From positions 32,580 to 96,579 of the forward strand of contig CAMYUL010000003.1 in assembly GCA_947302125.1 (NCBI GenBank): 64,000 nt of DNA, written 5' to 3'. Within the stretch, counting starts at the first letter, position 1. Each line of letters begins with the position of its first letter. The position numbers and the translations under genes are program-made. Below are positions 1 to 9,636 of the stretch, one piece after another. This DNA is from an uncultured Candidatus Saccharibacteria bacterium (GTDB lineage: Bacteria; Patescibacteriota; Saccharimonadia; Saccharimonadales; Saccharimonadaceae). The notes under the pieces are model-generated. The model was not told the origin of the DNA. It was given only the letters and a program-made list of their open reading frames with translations, and ran no database searches.

Positions 1-1644
1 ATCATCGACAAATCTAGAGCTCTAGCTGGAGATTACACCGTAACTAGCGACAACTCCTCCCCACTCGTTCCAGAAGTCACCTTACTAGACGACCGTGACG
101 CTGACGGTACTGGTACCAAGAAGAGCTACAAAGTCAGAAAACTAGCAGATGGCAACTGTTGGATGGTAGATAACCTAGAATACGACCTAGTAGGTCTCTA
201 CAACAATGGTAAACGTGGCATCGGCTCTAAGAATGACGGTTCTACCTTCGAGATGACCGACGCTAACCTCGCAACTGGTGTAGGTGGCTACTATACCACC
301 ACGACAAATCAAGCCAACTACGTCCTTAATTCTAACACTAAGTCGCTGACTAATATCACTAAAAACAGCTACCTCGGAAATACCACTAGCCAAGCTGAGT
401 ACTACTACAACTGGACCGCAGCCACTGCTGGCCAAGGGTCCATGAGTAATACTACAGAAGGTGTTTCCATCGATGGCTCCATTTGTCCAGCTGGCTGGAG
501 ACTCCCTACTAACTATACTGACATTACTAACCGAAACATCAGCTGGGGCGCTCTTACTGACACTTATCTAGGTATTACGGTAAGTACTGATACTGCCACC
601 GGCTACCAAACCCTAGAGCAATACCCAATTAACCTTTACCGCGCCGGCGCCGTATACTCTGGCAGCCAGGACTATACCACACGCGGTTACTATTGGTCTT
701 CTACGATCAATAATGCTAACCGCGGCTATTCTATGGCCTACTTCACATCAAGTATCTGGCCTCAGAACTACAATCTTAAAAGCTTTGGTAGCCAAATACG
801 CTGTGTAGCCCCAGCTAAGAAAACCTTCTGGACTATCAACACTATGCAAGAAATGACCCCTGATATCTGTGCCACCGCTACTCTTCCAAGCACTTCCGCC
901 ACCGTAGCCGACACCGACGGCAGCCATGATGGCGACAGCTCCTATGTCCCACAGCGCACAATCATTGATGCTCGCGATAATAACGACTACACTATCCGTA
1001 GACTCGCCGATGGCAACTGCTGGATGATCGTTAATCTCAGATTCCGCCTTACCTCCGGGCAAACCTTGACTAGCGACACGACCGACCTCAACTCTCGTAG
1101 TTCCTGGACGCCGAGCGCCACCACTCAAAATGGCACCAACGCCGTCTGGGATTCTAATGTCACCGAACATTCATACATAGATAGTACGGTTCTAACCGAC
1201 GGGGACGGCGCCTCTCAGTATGTTGGCGCTAAGTATAACTGGTATACCGCCACAGCAATGTCCGGCAATCAATCAACTGGGAGTAGCGGCTCAGAAGTCG
1301 CTCCAGATTCTATCTGTCCTAAAGGCTGGAAACTCCCACCATCCTCATCAACTTACCCTCATTCATATTCTGGCCTCTTTAATACCTATGGCCTCAGCGG
1401 CTCAACCCTCATGACAGCCACTGGCAAATTCCCATTCTCCTACATCTTCTCTGGCTGGTACCAGCCAGACCAAGGTAGACCAAACGGTATGACTAACAAC
1501 TTTACCGAGGTTTGGTCGTCCGAGGCGCTCTCCTCTACCTACGCCTATTACTTTGGCCGCAATAACTCAGTCAACACGGCATCCCCAGCCGCCGACGATA
1601 CACCTAAATCCTACGGCTTCGTAGTCCGCTGCGTCAACCGCTAG
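1..1644 (+). CDS. FISUMP-domain (Fibrobacter succinogenes major paralogous domain-like) surface protein, 5' truncated by window edge
   Basis: Frame 1 is open from base 1 (IIDKSRALAGDYTV...) and in frame with the listed ORF at 163. Two modules with ADGNCWM, ICPAGWRLPT/ICPKGWKLP, YWSST and RCV motifs. The 163 ATG is internal. Confidence 0.85.
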   Translation: MIDKSRALAGDYTVTSDNSSPLVPEVTLLDDRDADGTGTKKSYKVRKLADGNCWMVDNLEYDLVGLYNNGKRGIGSKNDGSTFEMTDANLATGVGGYYTTTTNQANYVLNSNTKSLTNITKNSYLGNTTSQAEYYYNWTAATAGQGSMSNTTEGVSIDGSICPAGWRLPTNYTDITNRNISWGALTDTYLGITVSTDTATGYQTLEQYPINLYRAGAVYSGSQDYTTRGYYWSSTINNANRGYSMAYFTSSIWPQNYNLKSFGSQIRCVAPAKKTFWTINTMQEMTPDICATATLPSTSATVADTDGSHDGDSSYVPQRTIIDARDNNDYTIRRLADGNCWMIVNLRFRLTSGQTLTSDTTDLNSRSSWTPSATTQNGTNAVWDSNVTEHSYIDSTVLTDGDGASQYVGAKYNWYTATAMSGNQSTGSSGSEVAPDSICPKGWKLPPSSSTYPHSYSGLFNTYGLSGSTLMTATGKFPFSYIFSGWYQPDQGRPNGMTNNFTEVWSSEALSSTYAYYFGRNNSVNTASPAADDTPKSYGFVVRCVNR

Positions 1645-1660
1645 CTAAACCTAAAAATTT

Positions 1661-4174
1661 CTACAATTCGCCCCAGTTTTCACCACTGGTCACTTCTACC
1701 GCCAGCTTAATATCAAGCTCCGGCGCAATTCCCTCCATCGTCTCACGTAGGATCTTAGACACCTCACCAGCCTGCGCAGCATCACATTCTACAATCAATG
1801 AATCATGCACCTGCAAAATCAGCTCTGCCCCCTCAGGAAGTAATGCATCCACCTTAATCATCGCCCGCTTCATTAGGTCCGCTTCCGTTCCCTGAATCGG
1901 CATATTCTGCGCCGCCCGCTCTGCCGCCTGGCGCACCACAAAGTTCGCCGACTTCACATCCGGCGTTGGCCTACGACGTCCATAGTACGTCTCCACATAG
2001 CCCTCTTCACACGCCTGCTTCAAAATCTGATCTAGGTAATCACGAATCGGTTTCCTCACCGCAAAATAGTCATCAATAAATTGCTTCGCCTCATACACTG
2101 GCATGCCAGTTGCATCCGCCAAACCCTTTGCGCTCATCCCATACATCACGCCGAAATTAATCGTCTTCGCCGCACGACGCTGCTTCTTCGTCACTTGCTC
2201 AAACGGCACGTTGAACACATCCGAAGCCGTCTTTGTATGAATATCTATGCCTGAGTTAAAGTCGGCAATCAGCGCTTTGTCCCCAGATAGCACTGCCGCC
2301 AAGCGCAACTCAAACTGCGAATAATCCGCCGACACCAGCACCTTGCCAGCATCTGCCACAAATCCCGTCCGGATTCTCCGCCCCTCTTCCGTCCGCACTG
2401 GAATATTCTGCAAATTCGGCGCCACCGACGACAATCTCCCCGTCGCCGTCACATTTTGCGTAAATGTCGTATGGATCTTATCTTCCTTATCCGTAATCTG
2501 CAAGAACGGTGCAATATAGGTCGACAGCAGCTTCGCCGCCTCGCGATATTCCATAATTTTTGCTATCACCGGATGCGCCTCGCGCAGCTTGTCTAGCTCC
2601 TTTGCACCCGTCGAGTACCCACGCGAAGTCTTCTTGATTCCCTTCGTCGGCAGCATCAATTTCTCAAACAGCACTTCAGAAAGTTGCAATGGTGAATTTA
2701 CATTAAACTGCATCCCAGCTGATTCATAAATCTCTTGCTCAAGCCCGGACACATATTTTTCATACTCAGAAAGTAGCTCCTCAAAATACTTTCTAGAAAT
2801 CTTAATGCCGTGCTTTTCCATCTTATATAACACTGGGATTAATGGCAAATCGTAGTCAAAATAAATCTGCGACAATTTCGGAATCTTAGAAAGCTCAACT
2901 AAAGCCTCCTTCGCCTTCTGCTTATTTTCCGCTTCATCGTCAAATGCAAATTCACCTTGCCTGCTCGTCTCCTCAACGTTAGTCCTTCTCAAAGGATTGA
3001 TTAAAAACTCCGCCTGATCAATGTCAAAATATTTCGCCTCGCCACGCAAGATCTTCTTCGCCACCTCTGGATTAGCATGCATCTTCGCCTTAATATCCGG
3101 TGCAATAACATACTCATCAAGATCAATATCTATTGCAACATTACCACCTGCACCATCATCCACACCACCATCCGCATTGTCATTCACACCACCAGCGCCA
3201 CCAGTCTCACCATCTGCACCATTCCCTTCATCCGACTCTACAATCTTAAAATCTGTCATTCTCCCGTCCGTCAGCTTCGCAATTTCCGCCTTAAATTTCC
3301 GGAGCACCGAGTTAAATTCCAAGTTAGAAAGTGCCTTCTCGATTCTTGGAACGTTTACGATCAAATCCGGCACCTCATCTAACGATACTGGCGCATCGGT
3401 CATAATTTTTCCAAGCTCATACGACATAAATGCACTATCCTTGCCGGCAGAAAGCTTAGAAATTACACCCGGCTTTGCATCAAGCGTCCCCTTATCTAGC
3501 GCTTCATAAATCCCCTTCACGGAGCCATATTCATTTAGCAGTGCCACCGCCGTCTTCTCGCCAATACCCGGTACGCCCGGAATGTTATCCGAAGCATCGC
3601 CTTTTAGCGCCTTCAGGTCGAGGAACTGTGACTTTAATATCCCGTATTTTTCTTCCACCGCCGGCACATCCATCTCCTCAAGATCAGAAAAGCCCTTGAG
3701 CAAGCGATACATTCTCGTGTTATCGTCCACGATTTGTAGCATATCAAGATCGGAAGACACGATCACCGTGTCCCATTCGCAAACACCATTTTCATCCAAC
3801 TCTTTATCAGCCTGCAACGCCAATGTGCCGATAATATCATCCGCCTCATAGTCGTCACACTCCAAGAATCCCCAACCCAGTGCCGCAATCAGCTCGCGCA
3901 GCAGCGGAATCTGCGTAAAGAAATCCTCTGGCGGCTTCACCCGTCCAGCCTTATAGTCCGGATAAATTTCGCGACGCTTCCTAATTGAAGTCTTTGCCTT
4001 ATCCCAGGCTACCACCACCTTATCTGGCTGCAATTCCCGCACAATTTCTAACGCGATTACTGCGAAACCATACACTCCGCCCGTCGGCGTTCCATCCGAC
4101 TTAGAAAGCGCTCCCATCGCATAATAACCTCGATAGAAAACACTTTTTCCATCGATGATTACTAGCTTCTTCAT
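1661..4174 (-). CDS. polA: DNA polymerase I (5' nuclease plus polymerase A domain)
   Basis: N-terminal KLVIIDGKSVFYRGYYA; polymerase motifs DYSQFELRLAA, RRAAKTINFGVMYGMSAKGL, LQVHDSLIVE. Confidence 0.95.
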   Translation of the reverse strand: MKKLVIIDGKSVFYRGYYAMGALSKSDGTPTGGVYGFAVIALEIVRELQPDKVVVAWDKAKTSIRKRREIYPDYKAGRVKPPEDFFTQIPLLRELIAALGWGFLECDDYEADDIIGTLALQADKELDENGVCEWDTVIVSSDLDMLQIVDDNTRMYRLLKGFSDLEEMDVPAVEEKYGILKSQFLDLKALKGDASDNIPGVPGIGEKTAVALLNEYGSVKGIYEALDKGTLDAKPGVISKLSAGKDSAFMSYELGKIMTDAPVSLDEVPDLIVNVPRIEKALSNLEFNSVLRKFKAEIAKLTDGRMTDFKIVESDEGNGADGETGGAGGVNDNADGGVDDGAGGNVAIDIDLDEYVIAPDIKAKMHANPEVAKKILRGEAKYFDIDQAEFLINPLRRTNVEETSRQGEFAFDDEAENKQKAKEALVELSKIPKLSQIYFDYDLPLIPVLYKMEKHGIKISRKYFEELLSEYEKYVSGLEQEIYESAGMQFNVNSPLQLSEVLFEKLMLPTKGIKKTSRGYSTGAKELDKLREAHPVIAKIMEYREAAKLLSTYIAPFLQITDKEDKIHTTFTQNVTATGRLSSVAPNLQNIPVRTEEGRRIRTGFVADAGKVLVSADYSQFELRLAAVLSGDKALIADFNSGIDIHTKTASDVFNVPFEQVTKKQRRAAKTINFGVMYGMSAKGLADATGMPVYEAKQFIDDYFAVRKPIRDYLDQILKQACEEGYVETYYGRRRPTPDVKSANFVVRQAAERAAQNMPIQGTEADLMKRAMIKVDALLPEGAELILQVHDSLIVECDAAQAGEVSKILRETMEGIAPELDIKLAVEVTSGENWGEL

Positions 4175-4183
4175 ATCAAATCC

Positions 4184-4756
4184 TTAGAATTCAATTTCCT
4201 TCAAAATGTCAGCAATCTTATTCTGCATATCAAGCACTGTGCCGTCATTTAGTACATAATAATCTGCCGCTGCAATTGGGCCGCCCTTCTCCAGGTTCTC
4301 AATTTCCGAACGATCGCGCTCCTGAATTTCTTCGGCGTTAAATGGTCTTTCTGGACGCACCGCCACGCGCTTATAACGCAATTTCTTTGGCACTACTACA
4401 GCAAGAAAAGTTAACGCACCTGGAAACTCGTGCTTCAAAGTTTTATACTCGGTCCAAGAGTACACACCATCAAGTACGATTCTCTTCTGCCCAGCAGCGA
4501 TCAAGCCCTTCACTTCCTCAATCACCTGACGCACAACCCAATCCTTACCTTCAGTCTCACGAATCATCTCTCTAAAGTCACGCTCAGAATCTGGAGTCCG
4601 CTCTACGCCGCGCTTCTCCATCTCCTTATAAATCATCCCCCCAAAGTAAACTTTTGGATAGCCTTTTGCCGTTAGGTAATCAACTGCCACCGACTTCCCG
4701 GAACCAGACATCCCAACAACAGCAATAATTTTCACATTTTCAATCTTTTCACTCAT
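4184..4756 (-). CDS. P-loop nucleotide kinase, dephospho-CoA kinase-like
   Basis: IIAVVGMSGSGKSVAVDYL Walker A; CoaE/adenylate-kinase-like length and layout. Confidence 0.65.
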   Translation of the reverse strand: MSEKIENVKIIAVVGMSGSGKSVAVDYLTAKGYPKVYFGGMIYKEMEKRGVERTPDSERDFREMIRETEGKDWVVRQVIEEVKGLIAAGQKRIVLDGVYSWTEYKTLKHEFPGALTFLAVVVPKKLRYKRVAVRPERPFNAEEIQERDRSEIENLEKGGPIAAADYYVLNDGTVLDMQNKIADILKEIEF

Positions 4757-4762
4757 ACGTTT

Positions 4763-4768
4763 ATTATA
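4763..4768 (-). promoter_or_regulatory. -10 box TATAAT 6 nt upstream of ATG (leaderless)
   Basis: Minus strand TATAATAAACGTATG. Confidence 0.6.
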
Positions 4769-4783
4769 ACATAGTACACCGAG

Positions 4784-4963
4784 AGTTTAATAGTTTATAA
4801 AATTCGTCAGTGCATATCAAGGCTGAATTGAAGTCAAAATGACAAAGTTTAATAGTTTATGAAATTCGTCAGTGCATATCAAGGCTGAATTGAAGTCAAA
4901 ATGACAATGAAATGTCATTTTGACAATTCACCTTGCACTGACAATTTTATAAACTATTAAACT
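4784..4963. repeat. Quasi-palindromic element A1 (duplicated left arm, apex loop, single right arm)
   Basis: AGTTTAATAGTTTATRAAATTCGTCAGTGCATATCAAGGCTGAATTGAAGTCAAAATGACA (twice, 62-nt unit), ATGAAA loop, TGTCATTTTGACAATTCACCTTGCACTGACAATTTTATAAACTATTAAACT. Confidence 0.95.
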
Positions 4964-4993
4964 TATTACTTACTATTTACTACTTATCACTTA

Positions 4994-6670
4994 CTACTTC
5001 TTAACAACTTTCCGTGTAACATCAAAATTCTCCATATAATGCGCCGTCATAAGCCTCGTCTGCGCATAAAACGCCACAAACGACTGATAGATAATTGCAA
5101 CTAGTGGCGAGAAAATCCACTGCAACACCATCCCCACAGACTTCATCTTGTTATATCGCTTTGGTCTTGGCGGAAGCATCCTTAGCGACATAAAGATCGT
5201 CACCATCAAGCCGACCATCGCACCAAGCTGAATCCACGATACAGTATTTGGCAAATTATAGGTCAGAAGATCCCTGGTCTGCAAGTTAAATAGCCTTGGA
5301 ATCCAGCCACCAAATGCCACCATCGGCGACATCGCCGCAAGCGTTACGTGTCCGTCTAACAGCCGCCAAAACTTCGGGAACAAGATCCAAAGCGACATTC
5401 TGCGTCTCTCTGGATTAATCATCCTATCACCTACATAAGCCACATCACTCGCGCCATAGTCCCACCGCCTTAGCTGCACAAATTGCGCCTTCAAGGTCTT
5501 ACAGAACGTCTCTGCAATCACTGCATCTTGATACATTGGCACCTTAATCGACAGCACCTCGTACTTGCCCCGGAAATGAAACAGCGACCGCCAATATTGA
5601 TGTCCATCTTCCACAATCGTCCTCTTACTCCAGAAATCCATTTCCGAAAGCGCATCCATCGGCTGTGAGTGCGAAGCAAAATTTCGAAGCAGATGTGGCC
5701 TCTTCACGTTAATCACGTTGAAGAACGAATTAGATACCGCAATCACACGCATTGGCGCCGAAGCATCCCAAATATTATTCATAAATAGCGACACCGGCTG
5801 AAATGCCATTCGCTTACGATCTTCATGCACAATGTATTCATATGCCACATAGTCCAAATATTTCGGGCTCATTCTATTGTCCGAATCAAGCGACGTCACC
5901 ACCACATGTTCTAATGGAATATGCTTTTTGAACAAATATTTTTCCAAAAACTTACCCGCATAAGTCAAATTCGGCCCCTTGCCCTTAATTTCCTTCGGCA
6001 ATCCATCCGGATGCTTCACCGCCATAAAATCATAGAATGTCCCCTTAAATTTCTCTTGCAGCTCTAGCGCCCTCTTCTCCATATCCGGACCGCCCCGTTC
6101 CTCATATCCGAGTACAAAAATTATTCGCTCATTCGGAAATTCCGTATCACGCACCGCCTCAACCGTTGGCAACAGTGTCTCCATTCCCTCGTCATACGCC
6201 ACCATAATCACTGCATGATAGATTTTATCCGGATCCGGAAAATCTTTTGGCGACACCGACATCTCGCGCAAATTCTCGATATGCTCGTCAATATTAAATT
6301 CTTTCTCTACCGGTTTCTTCTTTTTTACTAGGCTAGCCGCAGTTTTTACGCCAATTTCTCCTCTGAGCGTCTCAAAATTCCCGTGCGGATCCTTAAGATC
6401 GGCTAATCTCTGGTGCCAATCCACTTTCATTGCCCGCTGAATCTCGTTATACCCCTGTACTGTCCTTACTGCCACCCCCACAGCCTTCACCAAGGTAATT
6501 GTAATAATGATTAACAGATAAATCGCCCCAAGCGTTGGCGACACAATCGACAATACTATCAACAACAAAATCATCGCATACGACAATGCTCCCGGCAAAA
6601 TTTCAAAAAACCGGTACGTTGGCGTCCGTTTTCCAAGTGGTAGCTCTAAATCATCATCCTTCTTGATCAT
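4994..6670 (-). CDS. Membrane glycosyltransferase, GT2-like
   Basis: Several TM segments, VVVTSLDSDNRMSPKYL (DxD) and a QLRRWDYG motif. Confidence 0.75.
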   Translation of the reverse strand: MIKKDDDLELPLGKRTPTYRFFEILPGALSYAMILLLIVLSIVSPTLGAIYLLIIITITLVKAVGVAVRTVQGYNEIQRAMKVDWHQRLADLKDPHGNFETLRGEIGVKTAASLVKKKKPVEKEFNIDEHIENLREMSVSPKDFPDPDKIYHAVIMVAYDEGMETLLPTVEAVRDTEFPNERIIFVLGYEERGGPDMEKRALELQEKFKGTFYDFMAVKHPDGLPKEIKGKGPNLTYAGKFLEKYLFKKHIPLEHVVVTSLDSDNRMSPKYLDYVAYEYIVHEDRKRMAFQPVSLFMNNIWDASAPMRVIAVSNSFFNVINVKRPHLLRNFASHSQPMDALSEMDFWSKRTIVEDGHQYWRSLFHFRGKYEVLSIKVPMYQDAVIAETFCKTLKAQFVQLRRWDYGASDVAYVGDRMINPERRRMSLWILFPKFWRLLDGHVTLAAMSPMVAFGGWIPRLFNLQTRDLLTYNLPNTVSWIQLGAMVGLMVTIFMSLRMLPPRPKRYNKMKSVGMVLQWIFSPLVAIIYQSFVAFYAQTRLMTAHYMENFDVTRKVVKK

Positions 6671-6691
6671 AATAAACCACCCCTATTTTCT

Positions 6692-7099
6692 TTATCCTTC
6701 TCCGAGTAGCCTCACTAGAATAATAAATGCCATGACTATTAGCATCACACTAATCCCGACAAACGCTTTCGCAATTCCCTCCCCGCGCCTTTCGTACAGT
6801 CTCATCGCTACTAGGCTATGCATCACCCCTACAATTATTGCAAAAACTGGGAAAATCAGCATCGTTACCCACTTGCCGGTGCGATATCCACCACCGTTCT
6901 GCATTTCTACGAGATCTCCTCCAGCAAAACTACCGAAGTCGCCGTATCCAGTATTCACGCTAGCCGAAGTTGGCCGCAAATTTACCAAGGAGAAAACTAG
7001 AAAGACTAGCGAAATAATCATCAAGAATATCATCCCCCCAAAAAGCCCTTTGTGCTCTTTGTAAATCTCTTTAAAAATATCAGAAAATTTCTTCTTCAT
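6692..7099 (-). CDS. Small membrane protein, unknown function (start probably 7099, not 7105)
   Basis: Two hydrophobic segments. ATG at 7099 lies 8 nt after a TATAAT; ATG at 7105 lies only 2 nt after it. Confidence 0.6.
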   Translation of the reverse strand: MKKKFSDIFKEIYKEHKGLFGGMIFLMIISLVFLVFSLVNLRPTSASVNTGYGDFGSFAGGDLVEMQNGGGYRTGKWVTMLIFPVFAIIVGVMHSLVAMRLYERRGEGIAKAFVGISVMLIVMAFIILVRLLGEG

Positions 7100-7108
7100 T
7101 CTCATTAA

Positions 7109-7879
7109 TTATACCATAGAAAGTATAATTTTCCGAGGATTATCAACAAGAAGTTCTTCTGCTTTTCTTGCATCCTTTAAGATATGAACCAGCTTCTTTT
7201 CCGTCATGTCGAGCATGTATTCGTCTGTGGTTTTGTGGATATCAGACGCCAAGCAAAATATCTTGCCGTCAACCAACATCTTCCTCAAGGTCTTCTCTGC
7301 CCTCTTGCCGTATTTTCCGATCAAAGCTAGATAGTCTCCCTGAAGCACGCAGCCCATCCTAATAAAGTCATCAAAATAACGCGGGTTATTCTGCGCGTAT
7401 ATATACCTTTCCGGATGCGCAATCACTGGGATAAATCCTCTCTGCACCAGCGAAAATAGTGTAGAATACGCGCTCTTATCCTCAGTCCCCACCGGCAATT
7501 CTACTAACACATATTTTCCGCTATTCAGTGTAGACAACTCATAAATCTTCCCCGAAGCAGCGTGCGGATTCGCCGGCATCACCTGCGCGTTCTCATAAGC
7601 CGACAACATTTCCGGAAGCTCCTGGTCAATATAAATCTCGTTTCCAAGATATAGGCGTACCGCGATCCCTGCCTGTTTAGCCTTCTCGCGAAGCTCCATC
7701 AAAAGCTTCCATTTTGTAACATTGTCAGCGTTATACTTTGTTCCAGAAATGTAGTGCGGCGTCAAAATGATATCTGTTACGCCCGCTTTTTCAGCCTTCC
7801 GTAACATGTACAGGCTGTCTTCAAAACTTTTTGACCCGTCATCAATCCCAGGTAATATATGGCAGTGTACATCGATCAT
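7109..7879 (-). CDS. CpsB/CapC-like PHP-family tyrosine-protein phosphatase
   Basis: MIDVHCHILPGIDDGSKSFEDSLYMLRKAEKAGVTDIILTPHY. Confidence 0.88.
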   Translation of the reverse strand: MIDVHCHILPGIDDGSKSFEDSLYMLRKAEKAGVTDIILTPHYISGTKYNADNVTKWKLLMELREKAKQAGIAVRLYLGNEIYIDQELPEMLSAYENAQVMPANPHAASGKIYELSTLNSGKYVLVELPVGTEDKSAYSTLFSLVQRGFIPVIAHPERYIYAQNNPRYFDDFIRMGCVLQGDYLALIGKYGKRAEKTLRKMLVDGKIFCLASDIHKTTDEYMLDMTEKKLVHILKDARKAEELLVDNPRKIILSMV

Positions 7880-7882
7880 TTT

Positions 7883-8665
7883 TTATTTCGAATAATATTC
7901 ATCTGCGTAATAAGAAGAATAAGATCCGCCCTTCACCTTAGCCTTATTAATTACCACCCCAGATATTTTCGAATTAACCTTTTCAAAACTCTTTTTAACG
8001 CTTTCCAACTCTTCAATCTTAGTCTTCGCGTTAGAGACACAGACAACATTTATATCACTATATTTAGACATCACGAGTGCGTCGGAAAGACCAAGCGCTG
8101 GAGGACAGTCGATGATCACAAGATCATACTGATCACGCAAACTATTAATCAACCTACGGTTATTTTCAGAAGAAATTAACTCTAGTGGATTTGGAGGAGT
8201 AGGACCAGCTGGCAATAGATACACGCTCGGCACGCGAGTCTGTCTGATATACATCTCTGGCCTGATAAATGCCATCATTCCAGCATCGTCCATATCCTTA
8301 TATTTCAAAATGTAATTGGAATAACCAGCAGTTGGGTCGTTTACTACACCAAATATCTCATGCTGGCGACCTTTACGCATATCGCCATCGATAATCAATA
8401 CTTTCTTGCCGTCCTGAGAAAACGCAGTAGCAAGGTTAGCAGCGAGGAAGCTTTTACCATCACCAGATTCCGGGGACGTAATCAAAACTACCTTAGCCTC
8501 TTTCTCCACGGAGGAGAACATTAGGTTAGTCTTAATGGATTTCACTGCCTCAGCGAAAGAGGACTTTGGATTAGATGCAACTACTAGATCCTCAATGCCG
8601 CCACGACGAGTACCGTCTTCACGAGTCTTCTGCATAAATGGCAGGTTTTTAAAATCAATTTTCAT
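7883..8665 (-). CDS. CpsD/CapB-like BY-kinase (tyrosine autokinase)
   Basis: Walker A SPESGDGKSFLAANLATAF, VLIIDGDMRKG, DLVIIDCPPALG, C-terminal Tyr cluster YSSYYADEYYSK. Confidence 0.9.
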   Translation of the reverse strand: MKIDFKNLPFMQKTREDGTRRGGIEDLVVASNPKSSFAEAVKSIKTNLMFSSVEKEAKVVLITSPESGDGKSFLAANLATAFSQDGKKVLIIDGDMRKGRQHEIFGVVNDPTAGYSNYILKYKDMDDAGMMAFIRPEMYIRQTRVPSVYLLPAGPTPPNPLELISSENNRRLINSLRDQYDLVIIDCPPALGLSDALVMSKYSDINVVCVSNAKTKIEELESVKKSFEKVNSKISGVVINKAKVKGGSYSSYYADEYYSK

Positions 8666-8666
8666 A

Positions 8667-9338
8667 TTATTTCTTCCCCATTTCTGGTACTACACCAAGC
8701 ACCACTAGTCCAACCTTATCTTCAACGACCTGGCTACTCTTAATTGTGTTATCAAGATAGAACATAACTAGCACCACGCCAATACCCATTGCTAAGCCAG
8801 CGACAAAGTACTTAAATGCCGAACTTGCAACGTTGATGTTATATGCAGAGCTAGCGAGGTCCGCTTTGTCAACAATCTGCACGTTATCAATCTTATAGAT
8901 GTTAATAATTTCAGATTTAAAGACTTTTGCAATCTCATTAGCGATCTTCTGAGCTCTTTCCGCATCAGAATCAGCCACAGTTATAGTAATCAACTGAGTG
9001 TTAGCGGCAGGTGATACTGTAACCTTAGAAGAAAGTGCCTCGGCACCGCCTTCAAGCTTCAAGTTATTTGCTACTTTATCAAGTACGTTTTTGCTTTTTG
9101 CAATCTCAGCATAGGTCTTTACGAGATTATTCGAGAGCGTCACATCATTAGTGGTAATTGTGCTCTTAGAGTCCTTTTCAAAAGTCAAAACTGCCTTAGT
9201 AGAGGACTTATACATTGGAGTCTTTAGGTAGACAGAATACAAAACCCCTACAGAGAAAACTGCAACAAGCACCAAAAGAACTATATAGCACTTCGCTAAG
9301 ATGTAACGGAATAGTTCCTTTAGATTAATTTCATCCAT
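8667..9338 (-). CDS. Wzz/CapA-type polysaccharide chain-length/co-polymerase protein
   Basis: Two TM segments flanking an extracytoplasmic domain; adjacent to CpsD. Confidence 0.8.
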   Translation of the reverse strand: MDEINLKELFRYILAKCYIVLLVLVAVFSVGVLYSVYLKTPMYKSSTKAVLTFEKDSKSTITTNDVTLSNNLVKTYAEIAKSKNVLDKVANNLKLEGGAEALSSKVTVSPAANTQLITITVADSDAERAQKIANEIAKVFKSEIINIYKIDNVQIVDKADLASSAYNINVASSAFKYFVAGLAMGIGVVLVMFYLDNTIKSSQVVEDKVGLVVLGVVPEMGKK

Positions 9339-9411
9339 CTTATGTTCCTTTATACGGGGCTCCCACCCCTGTTATAATTAAAATCTAACACCTATTTTTT
9401 AGGATTACAAC

Positions 9412-9441
9412 CATTATACCACACATAAGATAAAAAGTCAA
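9412..9441 (-). promoter_or_regulatory. Consensus promoter for the wzz-cpsD-cpsB unit
   Basis: Minus strand TTGACT-N17-TATAAT. Confidence 0.65.
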
Positions 9442-9501
9442 TACCCTAATGGTAAAACGCCGCCTTCCAAAGGCTAAATATGTCTAAGGTTTAATCGCAG
9501 G

Positions 9502-9623
9502 AAATTAGCCGTGAATCATAAAAATGTCAATGCATATCAAGGCTGAATTGAAGTCAAAATGACAATGAAATGTCATTTTGACAATTCACCTTGCATTGAC
9601 ATTTTTATGTGAACGGCTAATTT
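9502..9623. repeat. Quasi-palindromic element A2
   Basis: Same core as A1, GTCAATGCATATCAAGGCTGAATTGAAGTCAAAATGACA-ATGAAA-TGTCATTTTGACAATTCACCTTGCATTGAC, but a different outer stem (AAATTAGCC...GGCTAATTT). Confidence 0.95.
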
Positions 9624-9636
9624 TTGAACTAAAGCC

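Noticed and set aside
163-1644. ATG at 163 as true start of the first gene
   Set aside because: The frame is open to base 1 and encodes residues identical to the interior of the 58 kb paralog, so the gene begins outside the window.
4784-4963. CRISPR array
   Set aside because: Only two tandem copies, no regular spacers, the repeat is one arm of a long hairpin, no cas genes nearby.
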